NCBI GenBank assembly: GCA_023264735.1
Contig: JAHFVD010000022.1
Location: forward strand, 1 to 37,734
DNA: 37,734 bases
Direction: 5' to 3'
Source of the DNA: Mycobacterium sp.
Lineage (GTDB): Bacteria; Actinomycetota; Actinomycetes; Mycobacteriales; Mycobacteriaceae
Both the position numbers and the translations under genes were made by a program. This document shows, in pieces, positions 29,964-37,734 of this stretch (the stretch's first letter is position 1; every line of letters starts with the position of its first letter). A model generated the notes under the pieces. That model searched no databases. It worked only from the letters and a program-made list of their open reading frames with translations, and had not been told where the DNA came from.

Positions 29964-30871
29964 TTGTCGATCTGCCTGACACGACGACGAATGTCCTCAA
30001 CAAGAAGATCACCTCGCTGCGCGAGGAGGGCGGGGCGATCACCCTCGGCCGGGTGCTGACGCTGGTGATCGCGCCCGACACCGAGGATCTGGTGGAGGAC
30101 GCCATCGAGGCCGCGGTGTCGGCCAGCCGCGAACACCCGTGCCGCATCATCGTTGTGGTGCCCGACGACCGGCTGGCCACCAACGCGCGACTGGACGGTC
30201 AGTTGCGGGTGGGCGCCGATGCCGGGGCCGGTGAAGTGGTGGTGCTGCGAATCTCCGGACCGCTGGCCAACCATGCCAACAGCGTGGTCCTTCCGTTCCT
30301 GCTGCCGGACACCCCGGTCGTGGCCTGGTGGCCGGGTACTTCACCGGCGATTCCTGCCGAGGATGCGTTGGGCCGCTTGGCTATTCGCCGGATCACCGAC
30401 GCGACCGCGGCGGAGGACCCGCTGGCGGCGATCAAGAGCCGGCTGCAGGGCTATACCAACGGTGACACCGACCTCGCTTGGAGCCGGATCACCTACTGGC
30501 GGGCACTGCTGGCGTCGGCGGTGGATCAACCGCCATACGAGCCGATCACGTCGGTGGTCGTATCGGGGCTGAAAGACGAACCGGCCCTGGATGTTTTGGC
30601 GGGCTGGCTGGCCAGCCGCATCGACGGCACGGTGAAGCGCGTGGTCGGCGACCTGAAGGTCGAGTTGGTGCGCCCGTCGGAGACGGTGACGCTGAGCCGA
30701 CCGCAGGAGGGTGTCACCGCCACCCTGACCCGCACCGCGCGCCCGGAGGCCCTGCTGCCGCTGCCGCGGCGGGAGACCCGCGAGTGCCTGGCCGAGGATC
30801 TTCGCAGGCTCGACGCCGACGAGATCTACCACGAGGCGCTGGCCGGTATCGACAAGGTGCAGTACGTATGA
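29960..30871 (+). CDS. opcA: glucose-6-phosphate dehydrogenase assembly protein OpcA
   Basis: A 303-residue OpcA protein, the same length as Rv1446c. It starts [17 protein letters not shown] and shows [29 protein letters not shown] and TPVVAWWPG, all typical. OpcA activates or assembles Zwf, which lies directly upstream. The ATG at 29960 has GAGAAGG just before it and overlaps the zwf stop (ATGA); a far longer frame running back through zwf is not real. The pgl start overlaps its stop. Confidence 0.94.
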   Translation: MIVDLPDTTTNVLNKKITSLREEGGAITLGRVLTLVIAPDTEDLVEDAIEAAVSASREHPCRIIVVVPDDRLATNARLDGQLRVGADAGAGEVVVLRISGPLANHANSVVLPFLLPDTPVVAWWPGTSPAIPAEDALGRLAIRRITDATAAEDPLAAIKSRLQGYTNGDTDLAWSRITYWRALLASAVDQPPYEPITSVVVSGLKDEPALDVLAGWLASRIDGTVKRVVGDLKVELVRPSETVTLSRPQEGVTATLTRTARPEALLPLPRRETRECLAEDLRRLDADEIYHEALAGIDKVQYV

Positions 30872-31611
30872 CGCGCATCGTCGAGACGTACCCCGACACC
30901 GAAGCTCTGGTGACGGCCGTCGGCGACCGGCTGGTCGAGGCGATCACGTCCGCGATCGCGGCTCGCGGACAGGCGTTCATCGTATTGACCGGCGGCGGAA
31001 CGGGTATCGGCCTGCTCAAGCATGTCGGCGCGCACGACGAGGCGATCGACTGGTCCAAGGTGCACATCTTCTGGGGTGACGACCGCTTTGTGCCTGCCGA
31101 TGACGCCGAGCGCAATGACAAGCAGGCCCGCGAGGCGCTGCTCGATCACGTCGCCATCCCGACGGGCAACGTGCACCCGATGGCCGCCAGCGACGGCGAG
31201 TTCGGCGACGATCTGGATGCCGCGGCGCTGGCCTACGAGGGTGTGCTGGCGGCCACCGCCGATCCGGGTGAACCCACGCCGGCGTTCGACGTGCATCTGC
31301 TCGGGATGGGCGGCGAAGGCCATATCAACTCGCTGTTCCCGCACACCCCGGCCGTCGCGGAGACCACGCGGCTGGTCGTCGGCGTCGAGGACTCCCCCAA
31401 GCCGCCGCCCCGCCGGATCACGCTGACGCTGCCCGCTGTCAGGCGGTCGCGCGAAGTGTGGCTGGTGGTATCGGGTGCCGCCAAGGCCGATGCCGTCGCG
31501 GAGGCCATCGGCGGCGCCAGCCCGGATGATGTGCCCGCGGCCGGTGCGGTCGGCGAAGAGGCCACAGTGTGGCTTCTCGACACCGAGGCAGCGAGCAAGC
31601 TGCAAGACTGA
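30868..31611 (+). CDS. pgl: 6-phosphogluconolactonase
   Basis: A 247-residue lactonase (DevB/SOL family) that opens 6-phosphogluconolactone. It shows [37 protein letters not shown] and [16 protein letters not shown], where the GxxGH motif holds the catalytic His. [14 protein letters not shown] and [13 protein letters not shown] follow. The GMGGEGHIN form differs a little from the common GMGPDGHTA, but the key Gly and His are kept. It begins with an ATGA overlap with opcA and closes the oxidative branch of the operon. Confidence 0.94.
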   Translation: MTRIVETYPDTEALVTAVGDRLVEAITSAIAARGQAFIVLTGGGTGIGLLKHVGAHDEAIDWSKVHIFWGDDRFVPADDAERNDKQAREALLDHVAIPTGNVHPMAASDGEFGDDLDAAALAYEGVLAATADPGEPTPAFDVHLLGMGGEGHINSLFPHTPAVAETTRLVVGVEDSPKPPPRRITLTLPAVRRSREVWLVVSGAAKADAVAEAIGGASPDDVPAAGAVGEEATVWLLDTEAASKLQD

Positions 31612-31615
31612 GCTC

Positions 31616-32002
31616 ATGGTTGACAAGCCGCCCCAGCCCCGCACTGGTCGCGAGCGGATCAAGACGCTGGCGCAGGCGGCGCTCAACGCCGACGTGACCG
31701 TCGACCAGCTCGACACCATCCTGACCGGGATGAGTGAGGCCCTCACCGATCTCAACACGACGATGAGCGGGATGAACGGCACCCTCGAGTACTTCGAGGA
31801 GACCCTGGGCGTGTTCAACACCACGCTGGCCCGCATCGACGAACTGGCGCCGAGGCTCGACGCGGTCGTCGCGCGGATGGAAGGGATCGTCGAGCGCGTC
31901 GAGCGCATCGTCGGTATCGGCGAGGCGGTGATGTCACCGCTGGCCGCCACCGAGGCGGCGGTGCGCGGGGCGATCAACGCGGTGCGTCGCGCGGGACGGT
32001 GA
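31616..32002 (+). CDS. small coiled-coil protein (Rv1444c-like)
   Basis: A 128-residue protein of unknown function. It is strongly helical: ALTDLNTTMSGMNGTLEYFE and FNTTLARIDELAPRLDAVVA, then IVERVERIVGI, form heptad-like repeats. The ends are basic (RTGRERIKTLAQAAL and NAVRRAGR). M. tuberculosis Rv1444c occupies the same place after devB/pgl. There are four bases between the pgl stop and this ATG, so it probably belongs to the pentose-phosphate transcript. Helices of this kind often bind membranes, lipid granules or other proteins; no such role is shown here. Confidence 0.85.
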   Translation: MVDKPPQPRTGRERIKTLAQAALNADVTVDQLDTILTGMSEALTDLNTTMSGMNGTLEYFEETLGVFNTTLARIDELAPRLDAVVARMEGIVERVERIVGIGEAVMSPLAATEAAVRGAINAVRRAGR

Positions 32003-32023
32003 AGTCGGCGCGGTGTCTGTCGG

Positions 32024-32848
32024 CTAACGGTCTTCGGGCCAGAGGATGAAGTCCTCGCAGACAAACCTGATCGGTTCTGGACCGGCGTCGCGCAGCGCCG
32101 CTTGGACCGCGCGCAGATGCTCGACAGACATCTCCAACGGTGGCTCGTCGGGCTGGTAGGTCGTCATCACCGGGTAGTCAACACCTGCCACCGCGGTCAT
32201 TTCGATATGGCGACCGATGACGTGGGTGATCGTGTGAGATGCACAGAAGCCGACGAGAGTCGTAGAACGTCACAGCAGAGGGGTCGTGGCCCGGCGTGGC
32301 GAGAACATCGAGCGCGCGTTGCCCCAGATCGATGGTTACCACGGCGTCTGGATCGCCGTCGAAACCGAAGTAGCGCCATGCCGTTTCCTTGTCGGCGGAT
32401 ATCAGCGTGGTTTCGGGCCGATCGGCGAACTGGTATCTCCGGCGACGTGATCACCGTGAGAGTGCCTGTGCAGGACGAGCAGCTCGTAATGGATTCCCCC
32501 GCAGGCGTTCCGCTCCCGCCAAGAATCGATCAGATCGTCGACGATCGTGCGCAGAGAGAGCACACGGCTGTGGCCGAACAACAGAAACATGAATGGTGCT
32601 TCGTAGTCGATCGCCTTGTTCTGCCGCAGGATGACCGTATCCGCGTCGTACCAGAAGACCTGCACGTCAGGATCGGTGTTGTGCTTCGAAGAAACCGAGC
32701 CGTGTATCCACGTGACGTCGATGGGCTGGGCTACAGGGGCATCGTGCTCGGCAATCCAAGGTGCGTCGTCTTGACAAACCGGGTACGGCGCACATCTGGT
32801 CCGGGGGATGCGCAAAAGCGCACCAACAAGGTCAGAAATTAGCACCAT
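32024..32848 (-). pseudogene. decayed metallo-beta-lactamase-fold hydrolase
   Basis: Three frames join into one recognisable protein. The first (ATG 32848) carries VTWIHGSVSSKHNTDPDVQV, LRQNKAIDYEAPFMFLLFGH and the zinc motif LHRHSHGDHVAGD. The second continues FADRPETTLISADKETAWRY, then LATPGHDPSAVTFYDS. The third reads THVIGRHIEMTAVAGVDYPV and ends DFILWPEDR before TAG at 32024. Frame changes lie near 32445 and 32245. From what I know of such hydrolases, the part after FMFLLFG (the strand with the first Asp) and a central block after FYD are also missing. Function is very unlikely. Confidence 0.75.
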
Positions 32849-32898
32849 CGCGGATCCGCTTCAAGGACGTCCACCGACGAGCGATCAGCCCTGTTGGC

Positions 32899-33018
32899 TC
32901 ACCACCAGCCGTCATCGGGATCGGCGACGGCCCAGTCCGCCAGCACGGGCGGCGCGACAAGCGGTAGCGGTCCGATCAGTTCAGCAGTGTTCTCCAGCGA
33001 GCAGTCCGGTTGTGTCAT
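32899..33018 (-). CDS. possible small protein, 39 residues
   Basis: A short frame reads MTQPDCSLENTAELIGPLPL and ends VLADWAVADPDDGWW. It is not a shadow of another gene, and its composition looks protein-like, but there is no ribosome binding site and no known family. It lies just upstream of the decayed hydrolase on the same strand, so it could be a small gene or a remnant. Confidence 0.3.
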   Translation of the reverse strand: MTQPDCSLENTAELIGPLPLVAPPVLADWAVADPDDGWW

Positions 33019-33135
33019 AACGGATTCGACGTCCGTTCGCGGCTTCCGGTTCCCACGTGTCCACTGATCGGGGGACATCGAAATACGCCGACCGCCCGAT
33101 CGACTGTCGCCGCAGGTTGGGGCAGATTCACTATC

Positions 33136-33369
33136 ATGACGACGATCAAGAACCGCCTCGCCCGACTCCTCGCCGCGCCGGCCATCGCGGCCGCTGTCGC
33201 CGGCGGCGCACTGACGTTGGCCGGACCGGCCAGCGCCGATGCCTCGACCTACAACTCTCCGGGCGGCAGCTCCTACGGCACGCATCCCAACACCGAGATC
33301 GTCGTGACTCCCGATACGTACGCGCGTCCGGCGATGGTCTACGTCCCCTGGGCCACCTGGCTGAACTAG
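33136..33369 (+). CDS. small secreted protein
   Basis: A 77-residue protein with a clear Sec signal peptide: basic [10 protein letters not shown], a hydrophobic core [18 protein letters not shown] and a cleavage site near PASADA (about residue 35). The mature part is only about 42 residues, low in charge and rich in Gly, Ser, Tyr and Pro, with no cysteines. I do not recognise a family. It should be exported to the envelope or medium. It is convergent with ppc; the two stops share one CTAG palindrome. Confidence 0.75.
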   Translation: MTTIKNRLARLLAAPAIAAAVAGGALTLAGPASADASTYNSPGGSSYGTHPNTEIVVTPDTYARPAMVYVPWATWLN

Positions 33370-36170
33370 CCCGAGTTGCGCAACGCTGAGGCCAGCCCGC
33401 TCATCGTCAGCAGGATGCCGCGCTGAACCAGCTCGTCTTCGTCCCCGGACCGGTAGCGGCGCAGCAGCTCCACCTGCAGATGGTTGAGCGGCTCCAGGTA
33501 CGGGAACCGATTGAACACCGAGCGCGCGAGCGCCGGGTTGTCGGCGAGCAGATCGTCGTGCCCGGTGATCAGCGTGTGCATGCGGATCGTGCGCTCGTGT
33601 TCGGCGGCGATCTTGTCGAACACCCTATGCCGCAGCTCCTCGTCGTCGACGAGCTCGGAATACCGTGCGGCCAAACCCAAATCGGACTTAGCCAGCACCT
33701 GCGCCATATTCGACAGCACCGTGGCGAAGAACGGCCACTTCACGTACAGGTCCTGCAGCACCTCGAGGCGGGCCTCTGGTGTTTCCGGACCCTCGGCGAT
33801 CCACTCCTCGAATGCGCTGCCCGTGCCGTACCAGCCGGGCAGCATCACGCGCGACTGACTCCAGGCCAGCACCCACGGAATAGCCCGCAGGTCGGCGATC
33901 GACGTGGTGGGTTTGCGTGACGTCGGCCGGCTGCCGATGTTGAGTGAGCCGATCTCACTGACCGGCGTGGACGCCTTGAAGTACTCGACGAAACCCGGTG
34001 TCTCGTGCACTAATTCGGAGTAAGCACGCTGCGCCCGGGCGGCGAGGTCGTCGAGCACGTCATACGCCGGGCCGGCCGCGTCGCCAAGGCCTTCCACGTC
34101 AAGCAGTGTCGATTCGAGGGTGGCCGCCAGCAGCGTCTCCAGGTTGCGGTGGGCGATGCGCGGCTCGGCATACTTGGCCGCGATGATCTCACCCTGTTCG
34201 GTCAGGCGCAGCGATCCCTTCACCGCCCCCGGCGGCTGCGCCAGGATCGCGTCGTAGCTCGGACCGCCACCGCGACCGACGGTTCCGCCGCGGCCGTGGA
34301 ACAACCGCAGCCGGATGCCGGTCTTGCGCGCCGACTCCACCAGATCCAGTTCGGCCCGGTACAGCGCCCAGTTGGCGGCGAGATACCCGCCGTCCTTGTT
34401 GGAATCCGAGTAGCCGAGCATGACTTCCTGGCTCTCACCACGCGCGTGCACCATCGCTCGGTAGAGCGGAAGGTCCAGCACTGATTCGAGGATGTCCGAA
34501 CCACGTTGGAGGTCGTCGATCGTCTCGAACAGCGGCACGATGCCCACCGGCGCGTAAACCTGCTCGCCCGAAACATCCAGCAGTCCAGCCTCTTTGAGTA
34601 GGATCGCGGCTTCCAGCATGTCCGAGACCGACTGGCACATCGAGATGATGTAGTTCGGCACCGCCGCCGGGCCGAACACGTTGACGGCGCGGGCGGCGGC
34701 GAACACGATGTCGAGTTCCTTGCGAGCCAGCTCCGACAGGTCGGAGTCGTCGCGAACCAGTGGCCGACGGGTGGCCAATTCGGCCGCCAGCAGTTCGACG
34801 CGTTCCGGTTCGGACAGCGACGCGTAATCGGCGTGCACACCCGCCCAGGACAGCAGTTCGGCGATGACCTCCTCATGCACCTCGGAGTTCTGCCGCATAT
34901 CCAGGCTGCTGAGGTGAAAACCGAAGACCTCCACGGCATCCCGCAGCCGGGCCAGTCGATCGTCGGCCAGCAACGCACTGCCGTTCGCGCGTAGCGATGT
35001 GTCGATGACGTCGAGGTCGGCGCGCAGCTCGGCGGAGGTCTGGTACGGCTCCATACCGAGATCGAGCGTGTGCTGTGGCGTGCGGTCAAGGATGTCGTGA
35101 GCGGTGGCGGTCAGCCGGGCGTGAACCACGCGCAGCGCTCGTCGGTAGGGCTCGTCCAGTCGGGCCGGTTCGTTGCAGGCGTCGGCCAGCGCGACCAGAT
35201 CATCGGTGGTCTTCACCAGCCGGGCCGACATCGACAGCTCCTGCTCGAGGTGCGTCAGTTCGGCGAAATAGTGCCCCAGCGCAGTGGATGCGGCGCTCCC
35301 GGTGGCCAGTCGCACCACGTCGGCAGTGACGTTCGGGTTGCCGTCGCGGTCACCGCCGATCCACGAGCCGGGGCGCAGGATCGGCGCGGCCAGCAGTTCG
35401 GTGTCGGGCCAGCGGGCCCGCAGCGCGTCGCGGACCTCGGCGTTCACCTTGGGGATCACCTCGAAGAACGCCGCAGGGTAATATCGCAAGCCGACTTCGA
35501 TCTCGTCCTGAATCTTCAACCGGGACAACCGGATCAGTGCGGTCTGCCACAGCGTCAGGATCTGCCTGCGCAGTTCGGTCTCGACTGGCTGGCCGTCCTC
35601 GGTTTCGTCCTGCCCGCGCAGCCGCACCCGCATCAGCTGGGTGATGCGGTGCTGGGTGTCGAATACGGTGCGGCGCCGGGTCTCGGTCGGATGGGCGGTG
35701 ATCACCGGTGACACCAACGCACCTTTCAGCGCCTCGGCGACGGTGTCGGGTTTCAGGTGCGCGGCGTCCAGCTTCTCGTAGGTGGCGGCCAGGGTGCTGT
35801 TCTGCGGCGGTTCCCCGGCCGCGACGTGGACAGCTCTGCGGCGTTCCCGGTGGATGTCCTCGGCGACGTTGGCCAGCAGTGCGAAGTGGCTGAACGCGCG
35901 GATCACCGGGATGGCCTGGTGGATGTCGATGCCGTCGAAAAGCTGGGCCAGCTCGGACCGGTCGATTTCGGATCGGCGCACCCGGAACGACTCGACGCGG
36001 GCCTTCTCGACGAGATCGAACACCTCTTCGCCGTTCTGCTCGCGCACGGTGTCGCCGAGGATCGCCCCGAGCAGTCGGATGTCCTCGCGCATCGGCTCGG
36101 TGGCCTCCCGCCCGACCTTGGTGCGGGTGACCGCGCCGATCGGTTCCAGTGATTCGGGGAGTTCAGCCAT
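33366..36170 (-). CDS. ppc: phosphoenolpyruvate carboxylase
   Basis: A 934-residue PEPC, the full bacterial length. It fixes bicarbonate onto PEP to make oxaloacetate, replenishing the TCA cycle. The catalytic His is H160 in [28 protein letters not shown] binds [22 protein letters not shown] is the Gly/Arg-rich catalytic loop; [19 protein letters not shown] and the C-terminal [14 protein letters not shown] are also typical. ATG at 36170 gives the same length I recall for M. leprae PEPC; a longer open frame has no support. M. tuberculosis lacks this gene at the locus, relying on other anaplerotic enzymes. The reading frame is intact. Confidence 0.95.
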   Translation of the reverse strand: MAELPESLEPIGAVTRTKVGREATEPMREDIRLLGAILGDTVREQNGEEVFDLVEKARVESFRVRRSEIDRSELAQLFDGIDIHQAIPVIRAFSHFALLANVAEDIHRERRRAVHVAAGEPPQNSTLAATYEKLDAAHLKPDTVAEALKGALVSPVITAHPTETRRRTVFDTQHRITQLMRVRLRGQDETEDGQPVETELRRQILTLWQTALIRLSRLKIQDEIEVGLRYYPAAFFEVIPKVNAEVRDALRARWPDTELLAAPILRPGSWIGGDRDGNPNVTADVVRLATGSAASTALGHYFAELTHLEQELSMSARLVKTTDDLVALADACNEPARLDEPYRRALRVVHARLTATAHDILDRTPQHTLDLGMEPYQTSAELRADLDVIDTSLRANGSALLADDRLARLRDAVEVFGFHLSSLDMRQNSEVHEEVIAELLSWAGVHADYASLSEPERVELLAAELATRRPLVRDDSDLSELARKELDIVFAAARAVNVFGPAAVPNYIISMCQSVSDMLEAAILLKEAGLLDVSGEQVYAPVGIVPLFETIDDLQRGSDILESVLDLPLYRAMVHARGESQEVMLGYSDSNKDGGYLAANWALYRAELDLVESARKTGIRLRLFHGRGGTVGRGGGPSYDAILAQPPGAVKGSLRLTEQGEIIAAKYAEPRIAHRNLETLLAATLESTLLDVEGLGDAAGPAYDVLDDLAARAQRAYSELVHETPGFVEYFKASTPVSEIGSLNIGSRPTSRKPTTSIADLRAIPWVLAWSQSRVMLPGWYGTGSAFEEWIAEGPETPEARLEVLQDLYVKWPFFATVLSNMAQVLAKSDLGLAARYSELVDDEELRHRVFDKIAAEHERTIRMHTLITGHDDLLADNPALARSVFNRFPYLEPLNHLQVELLRRYRSGDEDELVQRGILLTMSGLASALRNSG

Positions 36171-36272
36171 CCCCCAAGTATCCGGCTGCCGGGTGAGGCC
36201 TGCAGGCCGAGGGATCGTGGGGTTGTCCACAGACCCGGGTTCATCCACAGCCTTGGCTCTTCGTTGCTTTTA

Positions 36273-36288
36273 TCGAACATTTGTTCTA
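36273..36288. promoter_or_regulatory. LexA (SOS) box
   Basis: TCGAAC-ATTT-GTTCTA matches the mycobacterial SOS box TCGAAC-N4-GTTCGA except for one base in the right arm. It ends 12 bases before the HNH gene ATG and abuts the likely -10 (TAGCGT, 36289-36294). Several 13E12/DUF222 genes of M. tuberculosis carry SOS boxes, so LexA control of this gene is likely. Confidence 0.75.
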
Positions 36289-36300
36289 TAGCGTGGACTC

Positions 36301-37656
36301 ATGACGTGCGAACCCCTCACCGCCCAGGCGGTACACGATGGGGTCCGCGCCGAACTCGACGCGATCGACGCGGCTCAGGACCGGTTGCGGTCGATCCGCA
36401 CCGACCTGGCCGGCAATGCCTTCCGGATCGAGGTGGCCGAACGTCTGGAGCTCCACCATCGGGTGAATCGGGGCCTGTCTTATCGGATGTTCGGTGAGAT
36501 CGCCGAGCCGGTCGATGGCGGGAGCCTGCCTGCCGGGGTGAAGGTGCGTGACGTGCTGGCCACTCGGTTGCGCTTGACCGCGGGAGAGGTGAAGCGACGG
36601 TTTCGGGTGGCGGCGCGCATTCGGGCCCGCCGGTCGTTGACCGGGCCGCCGCTGCCGCCCGAGTTGCCGACGTTGGCGGCCGCTGTCGAGGCGGGCGACG
36701 TGGGCGAGGACCACGTCGAGGCGGTGTGTCGTGCCCTCGATAGATTGCCGTCCGCGGTGGCGCCCGCCGATCGCGAGGCAGCCGAGCGGGTATTGGTTCG
36801 CCATGCGCGGGAACAGGATTCGAACTTCGTCGCCGCGATCGGCACGGCGATCGGTGACTGTCTCAACCCCGATGGCACGTTCACCGACGAGGATCGTGCG
36901 CGACGCCGCGGAGTAGTACTGGGCCGGCAGGGGCCGGACGGGATGAGCCGGATCTCGGGCTGGCTCGATCCCGAATGCCGCGCGTATCTGGAGGCGGTGA
37001 CCGCGGCGCAACGGCCTGGGCGACATCGTCCCGACGACACTGCCGAGCGAGACACGCGCACGCCCGAACAGCGCTGCCACGACGGGCTGAAGCTCGGCCT
37101 GAAAGCAGGGGTCGAGTCAGGCGCGCTGGGTCAGCACCGCGGACTGCCGGTCACGGTGATCGTGACGACGACGCTGGGCGAATTGGAGCAGGCGGCGGGC
37201 TGGGCGCGCACCGGCGGCAAGGGCCGACTCCCGATGAGCGACGTCATCCGGATGGCCGGCGAAGCAATCCACTACCTGGCGGTGTTCGAGGATCATTCCG
37301 CGCGCCCGCTGTACTTGGGCCGCGCCAAACGCCTTGCGACAGCGGACCATCGGATCATCTGCTATGCCAGGGATCGCGGCTGTACCAAACCGAACTGCTT
37401 CGAGCCGGGCTATCACTCGGAAGTGCACCACGCGCTGCCGTGGAGCGAGGGCGGCCCGACCGACGCGACCAACGTGTACTTCGGCTGCGGATGCGACCAC
37501 ATGATGGCGACCGAGGGCAAGTACACGACGACCGTCACCGAGGACGGCCGAGTCGCCTGGAGCGACGGCACCGGCCCGCCGCGGGTCAACGACGCACACC
37601 ATCCGGAGCGGTTGCTGAAGGAAGAGAAGGACGAGTCGCCGGACCCGGATCCGTGA
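36301..37656 (+). CDS. DUF222/HNH endonuclease, 13E12-repeat family
   Basis: A 451-residue protein with an N-terminal DUF222 region (about 10-300) and a C-terminal HNH nuclease motif (about 350-405). The latter shows DRGCTKPNCFEPGYHSEVHH (Cys361, Cys366, His376, His377), then NVYFGCGCDHMM with Asn391 and His400. The usual LLCRxHH end is replaced by FGCGCDHMM, a small divergence. This family is multicopy in mycobacteria and often SOS-induced; its biological role is not settled. An SOS box lies directly upstream, and there is no ribosome binding site, which fits a leaderless start. The gene is divergent from ppc. Confidence 0.88.
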   Translation: MTCEPLTAQAVHDGVRAELDAIDAAQDRLRSIRTDLAGNAFRIEVAERLELHHRVNRGLSYRMFGEIAEPVDGGSLPAGVKVRDVLATRLRLTAGEVKRRFRVAARIRARRSLTGPPLPPELPTLAAAVEAGDVGEDHVEAVCRALDRLPSAVAPADREAAERVLVRHAREQDSNFVAAIGTAIGDCLNPDGTFTDEDRARRRGVVLGRQGPDGMSRISGWLDPECRAYLEAVTAAQRPGRHRPDDTAERDTRTPEQRCHDGLKLGLKAGVESGALGQHRGLPVTVIVTTTLGELEQAAGWARTGGKGRLPMSDVIRMAGEAIHYLAVFEDHSARPLYLGRAKRLATADHRIICYARDRGCTKPNCFEPGYHSEVHHALPWSEGGPTDATNVYFGCGCDHMMATEGKYTTTVTEDGRVAWSDGTGPPRVNDAHHPERLLKEEKDESPDPDP

Positions 37657-37668
37657 ACAATGTCCCGG

Positions 37669-37734
37669 TCAATTCCCGTCGGGCTGATCCAGCATGGCGA
37701 AGAGCAACGCCGCCAGGCGCTTCTGCTCGGCGGC
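37669..37734 (-). CDS. C-terminus of an unidentified gene
   Basis: The last 21 codons and stop of a minus-strand gene are visible: AAEQKRLAALLFAMLDQPDG followed by Asn. It is helical and partly charged. Nothing more can be said. It converges on the HNH gene, with 12 bases between stops. Confidence 0.5.
   Translation of the reverse strand, partial: AAEQKRLAALLFAMLDQPDGN

Overview
The window is high-GC DNA from a Mycobacterium/Mycolicibacterium-type actinobacterium. Gene order and protein content match the M. tuberculosis Rv1444c-Rv1473A neighbourhood: SufR-B-D-C-S-U-T, an MptB-like mannosyltransferase, a two-gene ABC exporter, CtaA, Qor, CtaB, then transketolase-transaldolase-Zwf-OpcA-6-phosphogluconolactonase. 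Two differences from M. tuberculosis stand out: an intact phosphoenolpyruvate carboxylase gene is present, and SufB carries no intein. These comparisons come from family knowledge; no database search was run.

Layout. 1-980 is the end of an IS630-type insertion sequence, cut by the window edge. 993-6985 is a minus-strand run: SnoaL-like protein, small helix-turn-helix protein, ABC-F ATPase, EchA12-like crotonase, thioredoxin, Old Yellow Enzyme family reductase, conserved hypothetical, membrane protein. 7015-7697 is a broken substrate-binding-type gene next to an OafA-type membrane acyltransferase (7698-9884). 9991-16185 is the tightly coupled suf operon (minus strand) with an ACACT-N5-TGTGA SufR operator that overlaps the probable SufR start codon. 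16274-19804 (plus) is mptB-ABC ATPase-ABC permease; the last two are joined by a 22-codon mini-ORF arranged like a mycobacterial interspersed repetitive unit. 19801-21095 is a divergent pair, a DAPG-hydrolase-like protein and a TetR regulator, with two matching operator-like sites between them. 21116-24899 holds ctaA, an ATP-grasp gene, qor and ctaB in alternating orientation. 25147-32002 is the pentose-phosphate operon plus a small coiled-coil protein. 32024-32848 is a decayed metallo-beta-lactamase-fold gene. Then come a small secreted protein, ppc (33366-36170, minus), and a DUF222/HNH (13E12-type) gene behind an SOS box. The last 66 bases are the C-terminus of another minus-strand gene.

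How the genes work together: the suf operon builds Fe-S clusters and is probably autoregulated by SufR. CtaB and CtaA make heme O and heme A for cytochrome oxidase. tkt-tal-zwf-opcA-pgl forms the pentose-phosphate pathway in one transcription unit with stop/start overlaps. MptB and the adjacent ABC exporter sit together at the cell envelope. Most of the window is conserved mycobacterial core. I see no clearly new multi-gene system. The best leads are regulatory or architectural: the SufR operator over the start codon, a perfect hairpin between sufR and sufB, the MIRU-like mini-ORF, the duplicated TetR-type operators, the SOS box before the HNH gene, and a possible shared divergent promoter between the ATP-grasp gene and qor.
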